Of a stretch of DNA of 64,000 nucleotides, positions 11,788 to 22,845 are shown in pieces (within the stretch, counting starts at the first letter, position 1; the number at the start of each line of letters is the position of its first letter). This DNA comes from Poronia punctata. Taxonomy: Eukaryota > Ascomycota > Sordariomycetes > Xylariales > Xylariaceae. The stretch is taken from the NCBI GenBank assembly GCA_022579005.1, contig MU401457.1, forward strand, positions 248,001-312,000. Direction: 5' to 3'. The notes under the pieces are model-generated. The model saw only the letters and a program-made list of their open reading frames with translations, did not search any database and was not told where the DNA came from. Position numbers and translations under genes: made by a program.

Positions 11788-14700
11788 CTAAGAGCCTGCT
11801 ATACCAAGGCCGACGCGTGATCCCATGCTTCGCTCTCCCCGGCCGCCGTCACGTTCCCGGTCCACCGTCGCTCGCATGCGTCTTCCCTCCATCAACCCGC
11901 GCAAACCACGTTTCTGGAGTCCAATAACACTGCTGAGCTCGCCCGTCCAGACCTCCTTGCTTACTCCATGCTCGCTTTCACCCATCTCGCTACCCCATTC
12001 GCTGCCCGAGGCACTGGTTGTTGCACTGAGTTCGGCACTGCCAGGTCGATGGATCGGCACGCTCGTGTTGATGCGAAGGCCGTCCATGCGTGATGACAAG
12101 TCCATTCCAGGATGCGAGATCGACGGCGACCGGCTGCTAACCGAGTTGCCGCCCGCTGCTGTTGGTGAGTCTGGCACGACATAATAGTTGGGGTTCAGGC
12201 TTCCGTCGATGCCTCGGCCACCACCTGCAGCCATGGCCGTGGCGTTGAAAACCGCCGCAGCGTTACGCGAGTCAAGCAGCGCATGGAGTCTCTCGACGAC
12301 GGCCTCCAGAAGGCCGTCAATTTTGTACGGGCGCGCAACCTGGAGCAATGAGCATAGGATCTGAGGCGTGCAGAGCGGAGATGACGGAGGTGGTAGAGAT
12401 GAGGTGTAAAGGAAGTGCAGGAGCGCCTGCACAGTGAGATATGTGTGGGGCAGATAGAGACACCGCGGTCTGGAAGTGGGAGGGAGAGATGCCGGTGTTG
12501 GAGTCGAGTTGATCGTGTGAGGGTCTATGGGACCGCTGCCACTGGAGATCGAGGTGCCTGCCGTGCTCGGCGGCTTGATAGAACCAGCAGACGAGGCATT
12601 CCCGAGACTAGTAGCTAGCGATAGGGTACTGTCACCCGTGCTTCGATTTGACTGCGTAATAGTCATGGTAGACATGCGAGCACCAGCCTGGCTGGACATT
12701 CCGGTCCTCAACGTGATGGCGTCGCTGCCATCTTGAGTGGCAGCTCCTTCGCGAAGCAGCTGGACAAAGTATGGTCCCCATCGCCTACCAACAATTCTCG
12801 AGTTGACAGGAATCCTCTCTCCGCCAATGCACAGGATATCCATGTCGGCCAATTCGCGTAGTGCGAGGGCCTTCTCCCCTAGTTCTTCGGCCGCACGTGA
12901 ATGTGTCCTGCCGCCCGCCGTCCAGCCAGCCTTTCTCGCCAGGCTGAGACCAGGGGCCATAAAGGGGCTACTCGCAGATAAGAAACCCGACATGGGCGTA
13001 GTTTTGCGTGGGTTGTCGTAGAAGCCAAATGCTTCCAGCTCAACCATGCATACGTTGGAGAAATTGATACGACGATGGTTGTAGTCATCCACCAGGCTCC
13101 TCTTGCGGTTTCCCAGGATAACAAACGTGTTTCTCCTATTCCATAAGACGCCCCTATTCCAACTGCCCTGGCTAAAGACGCTTGCGCCAGCATCGATCCG
13201 AGACCACGTAAGACTTTTCAAGTCCAGTGCCCATAATGCGTATTCCTGTTTGGAGCTAGTCAAGTACGTGCCGCTCACCACGAAGTGCGTGTCTATGACA
13301 CCGCCATTCGGGAAACGCAAGCCCGGCGGTGAGTACGTTCCCGACATGGGTTTCTCTGATAATGAGCCATCCGGACTCCTGACCTGGAGCTCGAGCTTCA
13401 CGTCTAAAAAGTTGTAGTTTGAGTATATGAGCATAGATGAACCGGGCTCCCTGGCCTCCGAACCCATGCCGCCATCCTGCCTCATTGTCGCCGTGTTGGA
13501 TTTGCCGATTTTCGCAGTCACGTTCGGGGGTAGAGGCGCAACCACACTCCGGTACGCGCCACATGATTTCCCCAGTGATTGAGTCGATGTCCATTTCAAA
13601 CTGCGCAGATTAAACACGCTGATCTGCTCGATGTAATGGTTGGCACCGTCTTGGCCACCGACTATAATCATCTCGGCACCCCCCGTTCCATCAATATTGA
13701 TGCCAATCCTGCCCTCGTTTGGATTACCAGTTGACGGGTTATGCTGAAGAGCGGAGAGGGGGGCTTTATGAGAGACAAATGTGGCTGATGAAGGTAATAT
13801 GCAAGCGCAGTGAGCGTACCGTCCTTGCGGGGTATCTTGGGTGGGTATATACGTCCACTTCTTGGTCGGGACGTCGTAGATATGGATATCGGACATGACC
13901 GTTACTTCAGGTTGCTGATCTTGCGAAGCCTGTGTAGATTGCGGGTTCGCAGTCGGAGACATGCCTCCATAGCAGACCATTTTAGTGTCCCCAAGAGCAC
14001 ACATAGAATGGAAGTACCGAGGAGGGGGGACATCGCCCGTGGTTTCAATCTTGGTCCAGTGCCTCCGAATGAGATCAAGCTCGTACAGATCCGCTGTTAA
14101 AGGAGCTGGCCGACTACGTGATAAGATGCGGCCGCCAAATACATACAACTTGTCCCCGAGGATTGTGGTAGTAGCTCCGACTAGCGGATGAGGCTCACGG
14201 CCCGTGGTTCGATGGACGTTGCACATCAGACCTGAGAGATGAGTGGAAGAGCCAGAGGCGGACGGGGCCCCATGGCCACCTCCCAGGCTCGTAGATCGAC
14301 CTGTCGAGTTGCCCTGGGGAGAAGGTCCGGCCGAATGTAGACCATTGCTCCGAAGCGTCAGATTGTCGCTCTGACCTTCGCCCCCATCAGTTCTGTACAT
14401 CCCCTGCGTATTGCCAGCTTCTATGCTTCCGCCGTAAATCTGGCTATTCGGCGGGAAGGACGTCGTCGAGTCCATGGTGTTCGACCGACTCCCCATATCT
14501 ATACTGTCCTCGGGTTCGCTATCGTAGAAAGTAGCAGTTATTTGCGGCGGTTCGGCGGTAGAAATTGGTTGTGATATAGGTTCGATGGACGCAAGGGGGT
14601 TGAAAAATGGAAGCGAATGCGAAAACGGTGGCGCTGGTAGCGGCTTTTCGAGGCTATCGTTCAGACTGAGGTCCCGAGCATGGCGCTGCGACGGCGGAGT

Positions 14701-14985
14701 GGGATTTGAGGTGAAGGGGTTGAAAGCACGTCTCGAGGAAGACCGGGCGCGTCCAAACGACTCTTCACGGGACGGGATGGCGTTTCTAATGCCACGATAG
14801 ACGTCGGAGAAGATTTCGGAGGCAGATTTCGATACCGACTGTGTCGAAGCTGACCTATGGTGTTGACCCTGGAACTTTGGAGGCTGAGGATTGTCAACAG
14901 CTTGCCAGCTCCCTCGCCGACCTGTCTCATTCGGTGTTAGTTCTGAGCTCGACATGATGGCTACGGCTTGTTGCTCTTCTCCCAT
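11788..14985 (-). CDS. Kelch-repeat protein with split BTB-like domain (Ral2-like)
   Basis: Single-exon gene of 1065 residues. Residues about 1-255 are Ser/Pro-rich and disordered. From about 262 come Kelch blades with typical signatures: GDKLYVFGG, LYELDL..HWTKIETTGDVPPPRYFHS, KMVCYGG, HIYDVPTKKWTYIPT, GRYAHCAC, MIIVGGQDG and SVFNLRSLKWT. From about 720 comes a BTB-like start (ILCIGGERIPVNSRIV...YFVQLL), then a Ser/Thr-rich insert of about 100 residues, then the rest of a BTB/BACK-like fold (LPHTYLTVQALLHFLYTS...LLQVARPYKIDGLLE). This layout matches the fungal Ral2-type family, linked in fission yeast to Ras1 signalling and cell shape; that link is family knowledge and the role here is inferred. 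The C-terminus is again Ser/Gly-rich. The start is the first ATG of the frame. Confidence 0.85.
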   Translation of the reverse strand: MGEEQQAVAIMSSSELTPNETGRRGSWQAVDNPQPPKFQGQHHRSASTQSVSKSASEIFSDVYRGIRNAIPSREESFGRARSSSRRAFNPFTSNPTPPSQRHARDLSLNDSLEKPLPAPPFSHSLPFFNPLASIEPISQPISTAEPPQITATFYDSEPEDSIDMGSRSNTMDSTTSFPPNSQIYGGSIEAGNTQGMYRTDGGEGQSDNLTLRSNGLHSAGPSPQGNSTGRSTSLGGGHGAPSASGSSTHLSGLMCNVHRTTGREPHPLVGATTTILGDKLYVFGGRILSRSRPAPLTADLYELDLIRRHWTKIETTGDVPPPRYFHSMCALGDTKMVCYGGMSPTANPQSTQASQDQQPEVTVMSDIHIYDVPTKKWTYIPTQDTPQGRYAHCACILPSSATFVSHKAPLSALQHNPSTGNPNEGRIGINIDGTGGAEMIIVGGQDGANHYIEQISVFNLRSLKWTSTQSLGKSCGAYRSVVAPLPPNVTAKIGKSNTATMRQDGGMGSEAREPGSSMLIYSNYNFLDVKLELQVRSPDGSLSEKPMSGTYSPPGLRFPNGGVIDTHFVVSGTYLTSSKQEYALWALDLKSLTWSRIDAGASVFSQGSWNRGVLWNRRNTFVILGNRKRSLVDDYNHRRINFSNVCMVELEAFGFYDNPRKTTPMSGFLSASSPFMAPGLSLARKAGWTAGGRTHSRAAEELGEKALALRELADMDILCIGGERIPVNSRIVGRRWGPYFVQLLREGAATQDGSDAITLRTGMSSQAGARMSTMTITQSNRSTGDSTLSLATSLGNASSAGSIKPPSTAGTSISSGSGPIDPHTINSTPTPASLPPTSRPRCLYLPHTYLTVQALLHFLYTSSLPPPSSPLCTPQILCSLLQVARPYKIDGLLEAVVERLHALLDSRNAAAVFNATAMAAGGGRGIDGSLNPNYYVVPDSPTAAGGNSVSSRSPSISHPGMDLSSRMDGLRINTSVPIHRPGSAELSATTSASGSEWGSEMGESEHGVSKEVWTGELSSVIGLQKRGLRGLMEGRRMRATVDRERDGGRGERSMGSRVGLGIAGS

Positions 14986-16866
14986 TCAAGGGTAACGATG
15001 ACAGCAACTTTCTCAAATTGAGCCCAACATGCTCTTTTACATCAAAAACAACAGAACAAGACAAACACAACTTCCGTCGACAAACAAAAGGGGAGTAATG
15101 CCAAGTACAGCGTTAGATAACCACAATAACAAGACATTTCCCCATAATAGCTATTATATCGGCAGTTCGACTACCGGGGCCCAATCCAGCCTTGTCTAGG
15201 GATGGGGCATGTTGTACGGGACAGGGAGAAGGGCACATGGCAGACAGGGAAGGGATATGAATAATGGGCAACCCCGGGTTGCAAAAACGGTCGCAAAAGC
15301 CAAACCTGGGATGCCAACACGGTAGCCAAGGTTCACCGTATTTGCCCTCCCCGCTGGGAGAAGGTGTGTATTGTACGGGGTTTGATGATAACGACGGAAT
15401 AGGGACGGTGAGTGTTTAGGGCCATATTCCAATCTGGCGAACCGTAATGACTCGCATGTGACGCACCTCTCTCAGTTTCTCTCTCTCTCTCTGACTCTCG
15501 AACCTCTACAGTATGCGTGCACACGTAGTAATGCGTGTCCGAGCACTATGTCTCTAAACTCTAAATGGCGCCCCCCAAATAAGATCCAGCATTAAGAAGC
15601 AAGAAATTTTAAAATTGGGTGGATGCTGGGCGCGCACGGGGTATATGTCGACCTTCCCTATCTCTTTCTTGTTCTAGGGCTGTCTATCAATTCGTCGTTC
15701 TTTGTCGTCCCGTATCAATTATTTGGGTGTTTAGAGATATGGCGAAATGACACCCGATGAGGACGATGTCGTGTCGAATTGCTAGAGAACGAACGGCGCC
15801 GATGACTGTCAACTTGCCGAAAAGCTGACAGTGCAGAACGGGATGTCGAGCGAACAACAGGAGGTTCAGCTGTTGCTCCCGACGGTTGAAATGTGTGGGG
15901 GGCCACGAGCCCCGGGAACGGATTAGGACTAGTGGATAGCCGATAGGGGATAGGGGATTTTCAGGGGAAGCACATCAAGCGGTTAACGTGTGTCGCATTA
16001 GACCTAGCACTGTATAAGCAGGTTAATTATATCTCCACTTCACCCATATTTTGACTAACACCGTAGCACATATACTGTACGCGAACTTGACCATTTATGT
16101 GGTAAGACAGGAGAAGGCCGTATCACGCATCTACGAGTACGAGTAGCGCAAATTCAAATCTTACTCGTATATCTGTAGAACCACATATAGGTAGCATAAC
16201 AACCTCATGAAATTGACATGCATTGTGCAAATAAGATTATACTAGGTAGGTATTATGCCTTGGCTAATTACTTTTTAGGTATGCAAATTCTTTGTCTGTA
16301 ACTGGAAAATTTCCCTACCTACTCATAGTGCCCATCTATCTAAGACATATACTCACTAATAATTACATTATGACTACGAGTACATACTGGTTCGAGGTCA
16401 TAGGAGTGTTACCATGTGTATCGTCTAACGCGTACTTATACTCGTACAATATCAAATTGTACAAATGTGGTTCCTGAACGGGAATTGTATGTGCAACGGC
16501 AGTGGTCACGAATAAGTAAAGGAATATACGTGCGTCGTGCTTACGAGTATACATGTACAAACACTCGAATGATATCGGCAGCCACGGACCCGGGATGTTG
16601 TGACCGAGAAAACAGAACAGCGATTAACTAACCCGATATTGCGAGGTATCTTACAGAGTTTGGCAAAGTTTTTTTGTTTTGGAATTTTTTACTTTCATTT
16701 GTGATATAGATAAATAAGAGGACGATAGACCCTCAATGCCCATCTCGAGCACCCGAGAATTGCTAGCTAGGCTACAAGTTCCCCTTTATTATCCTTTTTT
16801 GATTATATTCCCCTGGATATCCATTTCGATCCGAGTCGTACTGCGACCCTAATGAGACGGGCCACC
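14986..16866. other. Intergenic, no gene seen
   Basis: Long promoter/5' UTR side of the Kelch gene, then intergenic DNA with a short CT tract (about 15477-15491) and scattered TAGGTA and TACTCGTA-like words. No ORF here looks coding. Confidence 0.6.
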
Positions 16867-17693
16867 TTACTGGCTGGGGAGAGAAGTGAAGCGGAGATAA
16901 GGCTTGACGGTGCGGAAGTTGGGGAAGAGCTCCTTGGCCTGCTCGTTCTTGACGCTGGGAGCGACGATGACATCATCGCCGGGGACCCAGTTGATGGGGG
17001 TGGTGACCTTGTGCTTGTCGCCGGTCTGGAGCGAGTCGACGATTCGGAGAACCTCGGCCGAGTTGCGGCCGGTGGAGGCGGGGTAGGACAGGATGGTGCG
17101 GATCTTCTTGTTGGGGTCGATGATGAAGACGGAGCGGATGGTGAAGGCAATTCCCTTCTCGTCGACGTTGGTGGTGTCTTGGTAATCAATCCTGGAAAGA
17201 GTAAGGTGGTCAGTTAAGATGAAATTACTAGAGAGGGCGCCCAAGAAAAGCTTCTTACATGTCGTATAGGTAAGCGACCTTGCGCTCCTTGTCGGCAATG
17301 ATGGGGAAAGAGACCTTGCCGCCGGTGACCTCATCGATATCCTTGATCCAGCCCTCGTGGCTGCCGAGAGTGTTGGCGGAGAGACCGATCAGCTTGACGC
17401 CGCGCTTGGTGAACTCGGGCTCAAGCTTGGCGAAAGCACCGAGCTCGGTTGTGCAGACGGGAGTGAAGTCCTCGGGGTGGGAGAAGAAAACGACCCATTT
17501 GTCGCCGACAAACTCGTGGAAGTCGATAGGGCCGTTGGTGGTGTCGGCCTTGAAGTTGGGGGCAACGCTGCCGAGGCGGAGGCTGAAGGACAAAGTCAGC
17601 TGATGTGGACAAAGGTCGAAACAGCACGAAAAGTGCGTAGTTAGGAAGTAATTCAGGGGCTACTTACGGTTCGGGTCGAGACTCGGAAGCCAT
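16867..17693 (-). CDS. 1-Cys peroxiredoxin (Prx6 type)
   Basis: Three exons: 17693-17668, 17582-17259 and 17191-16867, giving 224 residues, the normal size for the family. It reduces hydrogen and organic peroxides using one peroxidatic cysteine. C52 lies in the signature PEDFTPVCTTE and is the only cysteine in the predicted protein, so there is no resolving Cys and the mechanism must be 1-Cys, recharged by an external thiol. Conserved landmarks include FFSHP near the active site and RTILSYPASTGRN in the middle; the C-terminal extension (PINWVPGDDVIV..., ending KPYLRFT) is typical of Prx6/Prx1. No mitochondrial presequence is evident, so a cytosolic location is likely. Both introns have GTAAGT/GTAAGA donors and keep the frame. 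Upstream stress-element-like pentamers are listed separately. Confidence 0.95.
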
Positions 17694-19534
17694 TGTGAAT
17701 ATGTAGTTACTTAATTGGTAAGTTTTGGTGATGTAGAAAGTAAATTACTTTGGTTAAACAAGTGTTTTTGTATAACTATAACACTAGTGTAGAGAGTTTG
17801 GGGTATAGAGAGCAAGAGAAAGCTAACAAGAAGGGGTATCACAGAATAACGAGCATAGGTTAAATAAGGCCACCTTGAAGGAGGGGTAGGCGCAAGAGAG
17901 CTCTATTTATCATCCCCTAGTCTAGTGTGAATATCACACTCTGGACTCGTAATACTGTTAGGTGAGTTCGCGATGGCGCCATATCACTCTGTCATTACAT
18001 TATAAATGGGGGTGCTTGTGGGTGGTCATCTGTATCTAGGTACAGAGTTTCTTTTTCCATCTTCTTATTACTATTACTACAACCATCTACTTGAAGGTCA
18101 AGTATCTCATGTACCCTCAGACTCTACAACTTACACCTGGGACGCAGATAATACCAAGGAGATACTTGCACTGTAGGAACATATACTTATAGGACCACAC
18201 GTAGTAAAAGTTTACCTCTACGTTTGGTAAAATAGTACCTAAATCAGGCCATCCAAGATATTCCTCTTCAAAGTCGCCGACCGATCTTCAGCACAAGCGT
18301 CATGCTGTTGTGGGATATGTGCTTATGTTGAGTGAACAATACAGCGGGCAAGCGTTGTTGGACGATCAATGATTTCAAAAAGAGCCCCTCCCCCTCGTCG
18401 AGGAACCCCTCCTTGATGTCTTCTCAGCCCCTCACTATACCCCTTTCAGACAGAAACTACTGAATTGCGTGCTGCGCACCGTCGCTGATTGGTTCTGCAA
18501 AACTGGCTACCCCGCTGCCTCCAGATTCTGTCATTACTGCCTGTCAATGTCATCATCCCGAATGTTCGGAACAGCCACGAAAGATAGCCGGTCCGCACGG
18601 ATATCGGGCGCCTTTTTACCTCAGCCTCTGCCGAAACTCTGATTCACTCGTTCTATGTATGGGCTTCAGGTCCCGAATGCCTTTCGAATAGGTAGAACAT
18701 TTTTATGTAGAGCGCCTCTGAGATGCCTACGCCACAAGGCATGTTCAACCCCTAAAGTATGAGAAAGATGTCAGCCACGTTTCATACTTGTACAAGAGCA
18801 TCCAGAATAATGTTACATTGATGACGAACATGTTGTAATGTAGTACCGTATATATATCTTGTACGAATAAGATCAAGAGTGTTTATGTTCGACCGATTGC
18901 GAATATAAAGCAGGACGGGAAAAGCAGGATCGTAGGGGCTGATCAGAGCTGGTCTACTCGTAGGTATTCCTCAACCTGTCAGTCATAGGGTCTTTCCACT
19001 CAACATAACAACAGTGCGCGATACATATATCTTGGCTTCTCCATGAAACATATGATGAAAACATCTAATCATGCACACGACTTACATCGTATGATCTCTT
19101 TTCCTTCTGGTGGAGCGGATAAGAGTACTCCAAATCATGTAATATCTTTTAGCAAGACGAAATTTTGTGTGTAGTTGTGATGATATAAAGCAAAAAGGCC
19201 TTTCTTTTTCGACCCCATAACCCCCTATCATTTACCGAGTGCACAGTAGGCGATCTGCAAGCTCAACGGATACAAGGTTGTATTATCCATACGCCTGGGA
19301 CATTTTGTGCTCCGGGAATTGTTGTGTTTACATATGTCGTGTCGGAAGATAAAACCCTGCCGAATCTACCAAACGGGTCCCAGAGATGCCGGCATTTACC
19401 AACGCCGTACGACTCCCCCGTATCGCGCCATGGAAAAATCAACAATGCTATAAGGCAGTCTCCGTCCACGAAAGGATGTAGTTTTGGCCGACGGCGTCCT
19501 TTATGATGCAAAGTGATTGCGACCAAGGACTGGC
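17694..19534. other. Intergenic, no gene seen
   Basis: 1.8 kb with the peroxiredoxin promoter at its left and no convincing ORF elsewhere on either strand. Confidence 0.6.
17832..17918. promoter_or_regulatory. Cluster of STRE-like pentamers upstream of peroxiredoxin
   Basis: AGGGG occurs at 17832-17836 and 17882-17886, and its complement CCCCT at 17914-17918. These lie about 140-225 bp upstream of the peroxiredoxin start. AGGGG is the core of the Msn2/4-type stress response element in yeast. Three copies in 90 bp is suggestive for a peroxide-defence gene, but the words are short and function is inferred. Confidence 0.35.
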
Positions 19535-19723
19535 TTAGCTCTCACGTGCTTGTGTACACTCGTCGCATAGACCAGACGCCTCGGATTCTTCGTGGCTGAC
19601 GTTTCTCTCTTCGCATTCTCCATTCTCGACAAAGTCTTCGCAGTCGCTGGTCTTGATCAGGTCACTCGTGTACCAGGCACCGCAGTCGTCGCAGTACCAC
19701 ATCAGAAGCATATATGTGCACAT
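19535..19723 (-). CDS. Possible small Cys-rich protein (doubtful)
   Basis: A 62-codon minus-strand ORF beginning MCTYMLLMWYCDDCGAWY. It has two CxxC pairs (CDDC, CDEC) flanking two further Cys in an acidic stretch, which could form a small zinc site. The same frame stays open upstream to 19963, but that part lacks features and may include an intron. I do not recognise a family. Absence of good splice or start context keeps confidence low. Confidence 0.3.
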   Translation of the reverse strand: MCTYMLLMWYCDDCGAWYTSDLIKTSDCEDFVENGECEERNVSHEESEASGLCDECTQARES

Positions 19724-19963
19724 CGGGGTCTCGTGCCAAGCTGCAACTGCTGCCAGGAACTCCGGGAGAAATGGATAATTAGCCCGGACGCTCGACATGG
19801 GGCAGAGATGGACAACGCTAAGCCCAGACTTACTCACTGGAGCCTTGGTATGTTTTCTGATCGTCTCATGAACGCATCTTTGCAAAGGAAGCAGCCAGGA
19901 TTTTGGGTTCCCAGGGGGGGGAATCCTTCCTTGGGGACCGGCCACCTTGTATAACATCATCAT

Positions 19964-20621
19964 TTAAGCCCAACTTCCCACTCCCGAGGTCCTGCCTTTG
20001 CGAGCTTGCGCCTAACAACGGCAACCACGCTGGCACCACTCCGGCATAGAAGCATGTCCCGCACATGCAAAACGGCAAATCAAGCCTACTGACATGGCCA
20101 ACGTGCACCCAGACAAGTTATAAGACACATAGAAATCAAAAGATGAAGTAACAGAATCATGATTTATTGATTGGGTGCATAGTGGACGAGGGAAGAGGGC
20201 GACATATCGGCTGCATGGAACCCCATCCGCGACTGTGTTGTACACGGGTGAGAGCAATAAGAGGTCCATACTGATTGGTCACCTGGGCCGTCAGGTTACA
20301 CTGTTTATATGAAAGCCCCGTGCTGTGTTTAGAAACGCCACGGAATATGCAATCCCGGATCCACGGCTCTCACATGCTCATCATCCAGCCATCGGACAAA
20401 TCCGGCTCGATTGAAACCCCATTTCTGGGGTACGCAAGGTCTGTCGTAACCGGGTAGATTTACAGTGGGCTCCCCATGGGGATGGAAGGCCAAGGGGCCA
20501 CCCCGGCACCGGTACGATTCAACGTTGTATCCTTCATCTGCACGACATATGGGTATGTTAGGTGGGAGCAAGTACCTGCTGAAGTGGGCGGAACATGGCA
20601 TAGTTGCGGGGAACGAGCTAT
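19964..20621. other. Intergenic, no gene seen
   Basis: 3' flank of the N-myristoyltransferase gene; short ORFs on both strands show no coding character. Confidence 0.55.
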
Positions 20622-22335
20622 TCAGTATACGATGCTGCGCAACATTAAATTTGCGTTTTTCTAGATCCAAGTCAGTAATCAACGTCGTTGCATCGAAGTT
20701 GTATGAGAAACGTACCCGATTCCACTAAGATTGTCCGTGTCTAGTCGGTTCTTCTTGTCGACACCGCCGGCTATAGGATTCGCACGGTAGTTGAACAGGT
20801 AATAATGAAGCTGGCCATCGCCGGGACCAAACTTTTGATCCTCGAGGAAGAGACCATTATCCATCAACGACAGGGCATTGCACACGTCAAACTTGTATTG
20901 CTTGCAATATACTAGCGAATCAGCCACTAGAGCGTTTAGACGAGCCTTGAGCGCCGCTTTATCCAACGGGGTTACTAGGCCGACCTCGGTTGCATAGTAG
21001 AACAAGTAGGCCGCTTTAATGTTCGAGTGTTTCGGGTGATTGATCACCGAGGACTCGAGGCAATAAAACGAAATGAAATCCGTTATTTTTTTGTGCTCAT
21101 CCTTTTTAAGCGGGTTAGCCTACCAAATAGGGAACGCTGTGGCCAGGCAGGCTTCCAAGACTTACTTCGACAACGTACGTCCAAACAACCTGCTCCTCGG
21201 GTGCATCTGCTTTATTATGGAGAAGCCAGTGCTCCACTTCGTGTTTGTCGAACGTTGCAGCGAGGTCATACTTGGCCAGGTATCGTGTAAGGAGGTCCTG
21301 TACGGCTTCCACGTCTTTCTTCTGCATTTCCCTTAGACCCCTTGTCGAAGTTCGGTCAGGCACGGCATATTTCCGAATCTGAAACTGAGGTTTGCTGTTG
21401 GGCGGTAACGGGCTGAAACCGACATCATACAGTTTCTGCCAGTTAATTGCACGGTGGTAATACCGACAGGTGCTGACCGGTTTGGGAAGGACGATGCCAC
21501 CGGTGTAGATGGCCTGGAAGACACCTTCCAAGTTGCACAGGCGTGTGATTTCTTTGATCAGCACCGGCGCCAGGCGTTTGGCGCGGAGCTTCTTATGAAT
21601 GCACAGGAAGTTTACTTCGGAGGCCTTGATGATCTTGTCCCGAACGCGTAGCTCGACGGGAATAGCGGCTATGAAAGCAACAAGTCTCTTGGACCCTGAC
21701 GCACGGACACCTCTGTACCATTCCTTCTTCCAGCCCGGTGGCATCAAAGCCCTATCCACGGCAATGTGTTAACAGGACGACTTCTCAAGGTAGAGGGGCC
21801 GGACTCACCATTTCAGAATGCTGGCCGAATAGCTGAAGCGGAACATGGCCTCGTCATCCTCCACATAGTGGCCGTTAAGGAGCTCCCATACCTCTTTGAG
21901 CTGTACAGGGTCTGCTATGTCGAGCGTGGCCCACTCGAAGCCTTGTAACATTGGTGCGGGTTCCTTCGCAATCTCGTCGACTGTTTGTATTCTGATAGGG
22001 CCTTCCTCGAACGGTTCGTTGACGGCTTGGTCATCCCCGAACTTGGGCACAGGCTGTGTCGACCAGAACTTGTATGCACCCATATCCTTGATGTTTTTCC
22101 CACTGGATGCTAGACCAGTCATGATCTCCTGTAGGTTGAGGCGGCGAAGGGCTTCGGCCGCGGCATTGGGGTTATCGTCGGATGTATTGGCAAGCTCTGA
22201 GGCCAGGGCGGGATTAAGATCCAAGAGTTGGGTGACTTGCTCGTTGGAGAGGCCATCGATGGCCTTGTGTAGCTTCTTCGCCGCCTTTTCCTTCTCTCTG
22301 CCCTTTCTGTTGGCGGGTTTAGACTCTTCGGCCAT
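20622..22335 (-). CDS. NMT1: Glycylpeptide N-tetradecanoyltransferase
   Basis: Four exons: 22335-21809, 21751-21166, 21101-20716 and a 13-nt last exon 20634-20622; predicted 503 residues. It transfers myristate from myristoyl-CoA to the N-terminal glycine of proteins such as Arf GTPases, in the cytosol and on ribosomes. Family landmarks in order: a lysine-rich N-terminus, [73 protein letters not shown] (acyl-CoA/catalytic core), [19 protein letters not shown], then the second GNAT half ending NLSGIG. The last exon adds IVY, placing the free C-terminal carboxylate where the family uses it as catalytic base. That acceptor was chosen because continuing past the donor at 20715 gives an unrelated tail; an earlier acceptor giving KTQI is possible. 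Confidence 0.93.
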
Positions 22336-22845
22336 CGTGAGAACAGTGGCGAATGGAATGAAATAGTGGAATAGCTATGTTGAGATGATGGCTTTATTTC
22401 AATACTTGACGTGATAAGGTCGTAGGCCACCGTTTTCTGCACTTGGCCCCAAGTCGTTCGATTTGTTGAGCACGTACAACAGACTACAGCCAAGGGTCGT
22501 ATCAACCTAATCTATCGACATCACCTAACCTTAGCTCACTACGTGTACGGACGGAGATTAGATCGCGGGGTGTTGTCCCACGTTGTAAGGTATGGAGTGG
22601 GGGAGGCTGGTGGGTAACTAAGCCCAATATGGTCAGGATTCGCCAAGCCATTGGTTGTCTGGTGGTGACACCCCAGATTAGATTACCCGGGAAGACTCGG
22701 TAGGCGCGATGGTCTTGCACTTCAGAATTAAATCTATAACTGACAAACCGGGCCGAAAGACAACACACGTCACGGGAGGATCGAATATATATAAATATCT
22801 GTGCTGTTCTGTAATATACTGATTTTACTACATACCTGGCTCATA
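22336..22845. other. Intergenic between NMT1 start and hydrolase end
   Basis: About 510 bp serving as NMT1 promoter; no ORF or RNA gene seen. Confidence 0.6.

Noticed and set aside
16803..17217. Other-frame ORFs across the peroxiredoxin gene
   Set aside because: They are shadows of its third exon, low-complexity Ser/Pro or Asp/Gly frames produced by GC-rich third codon positions.
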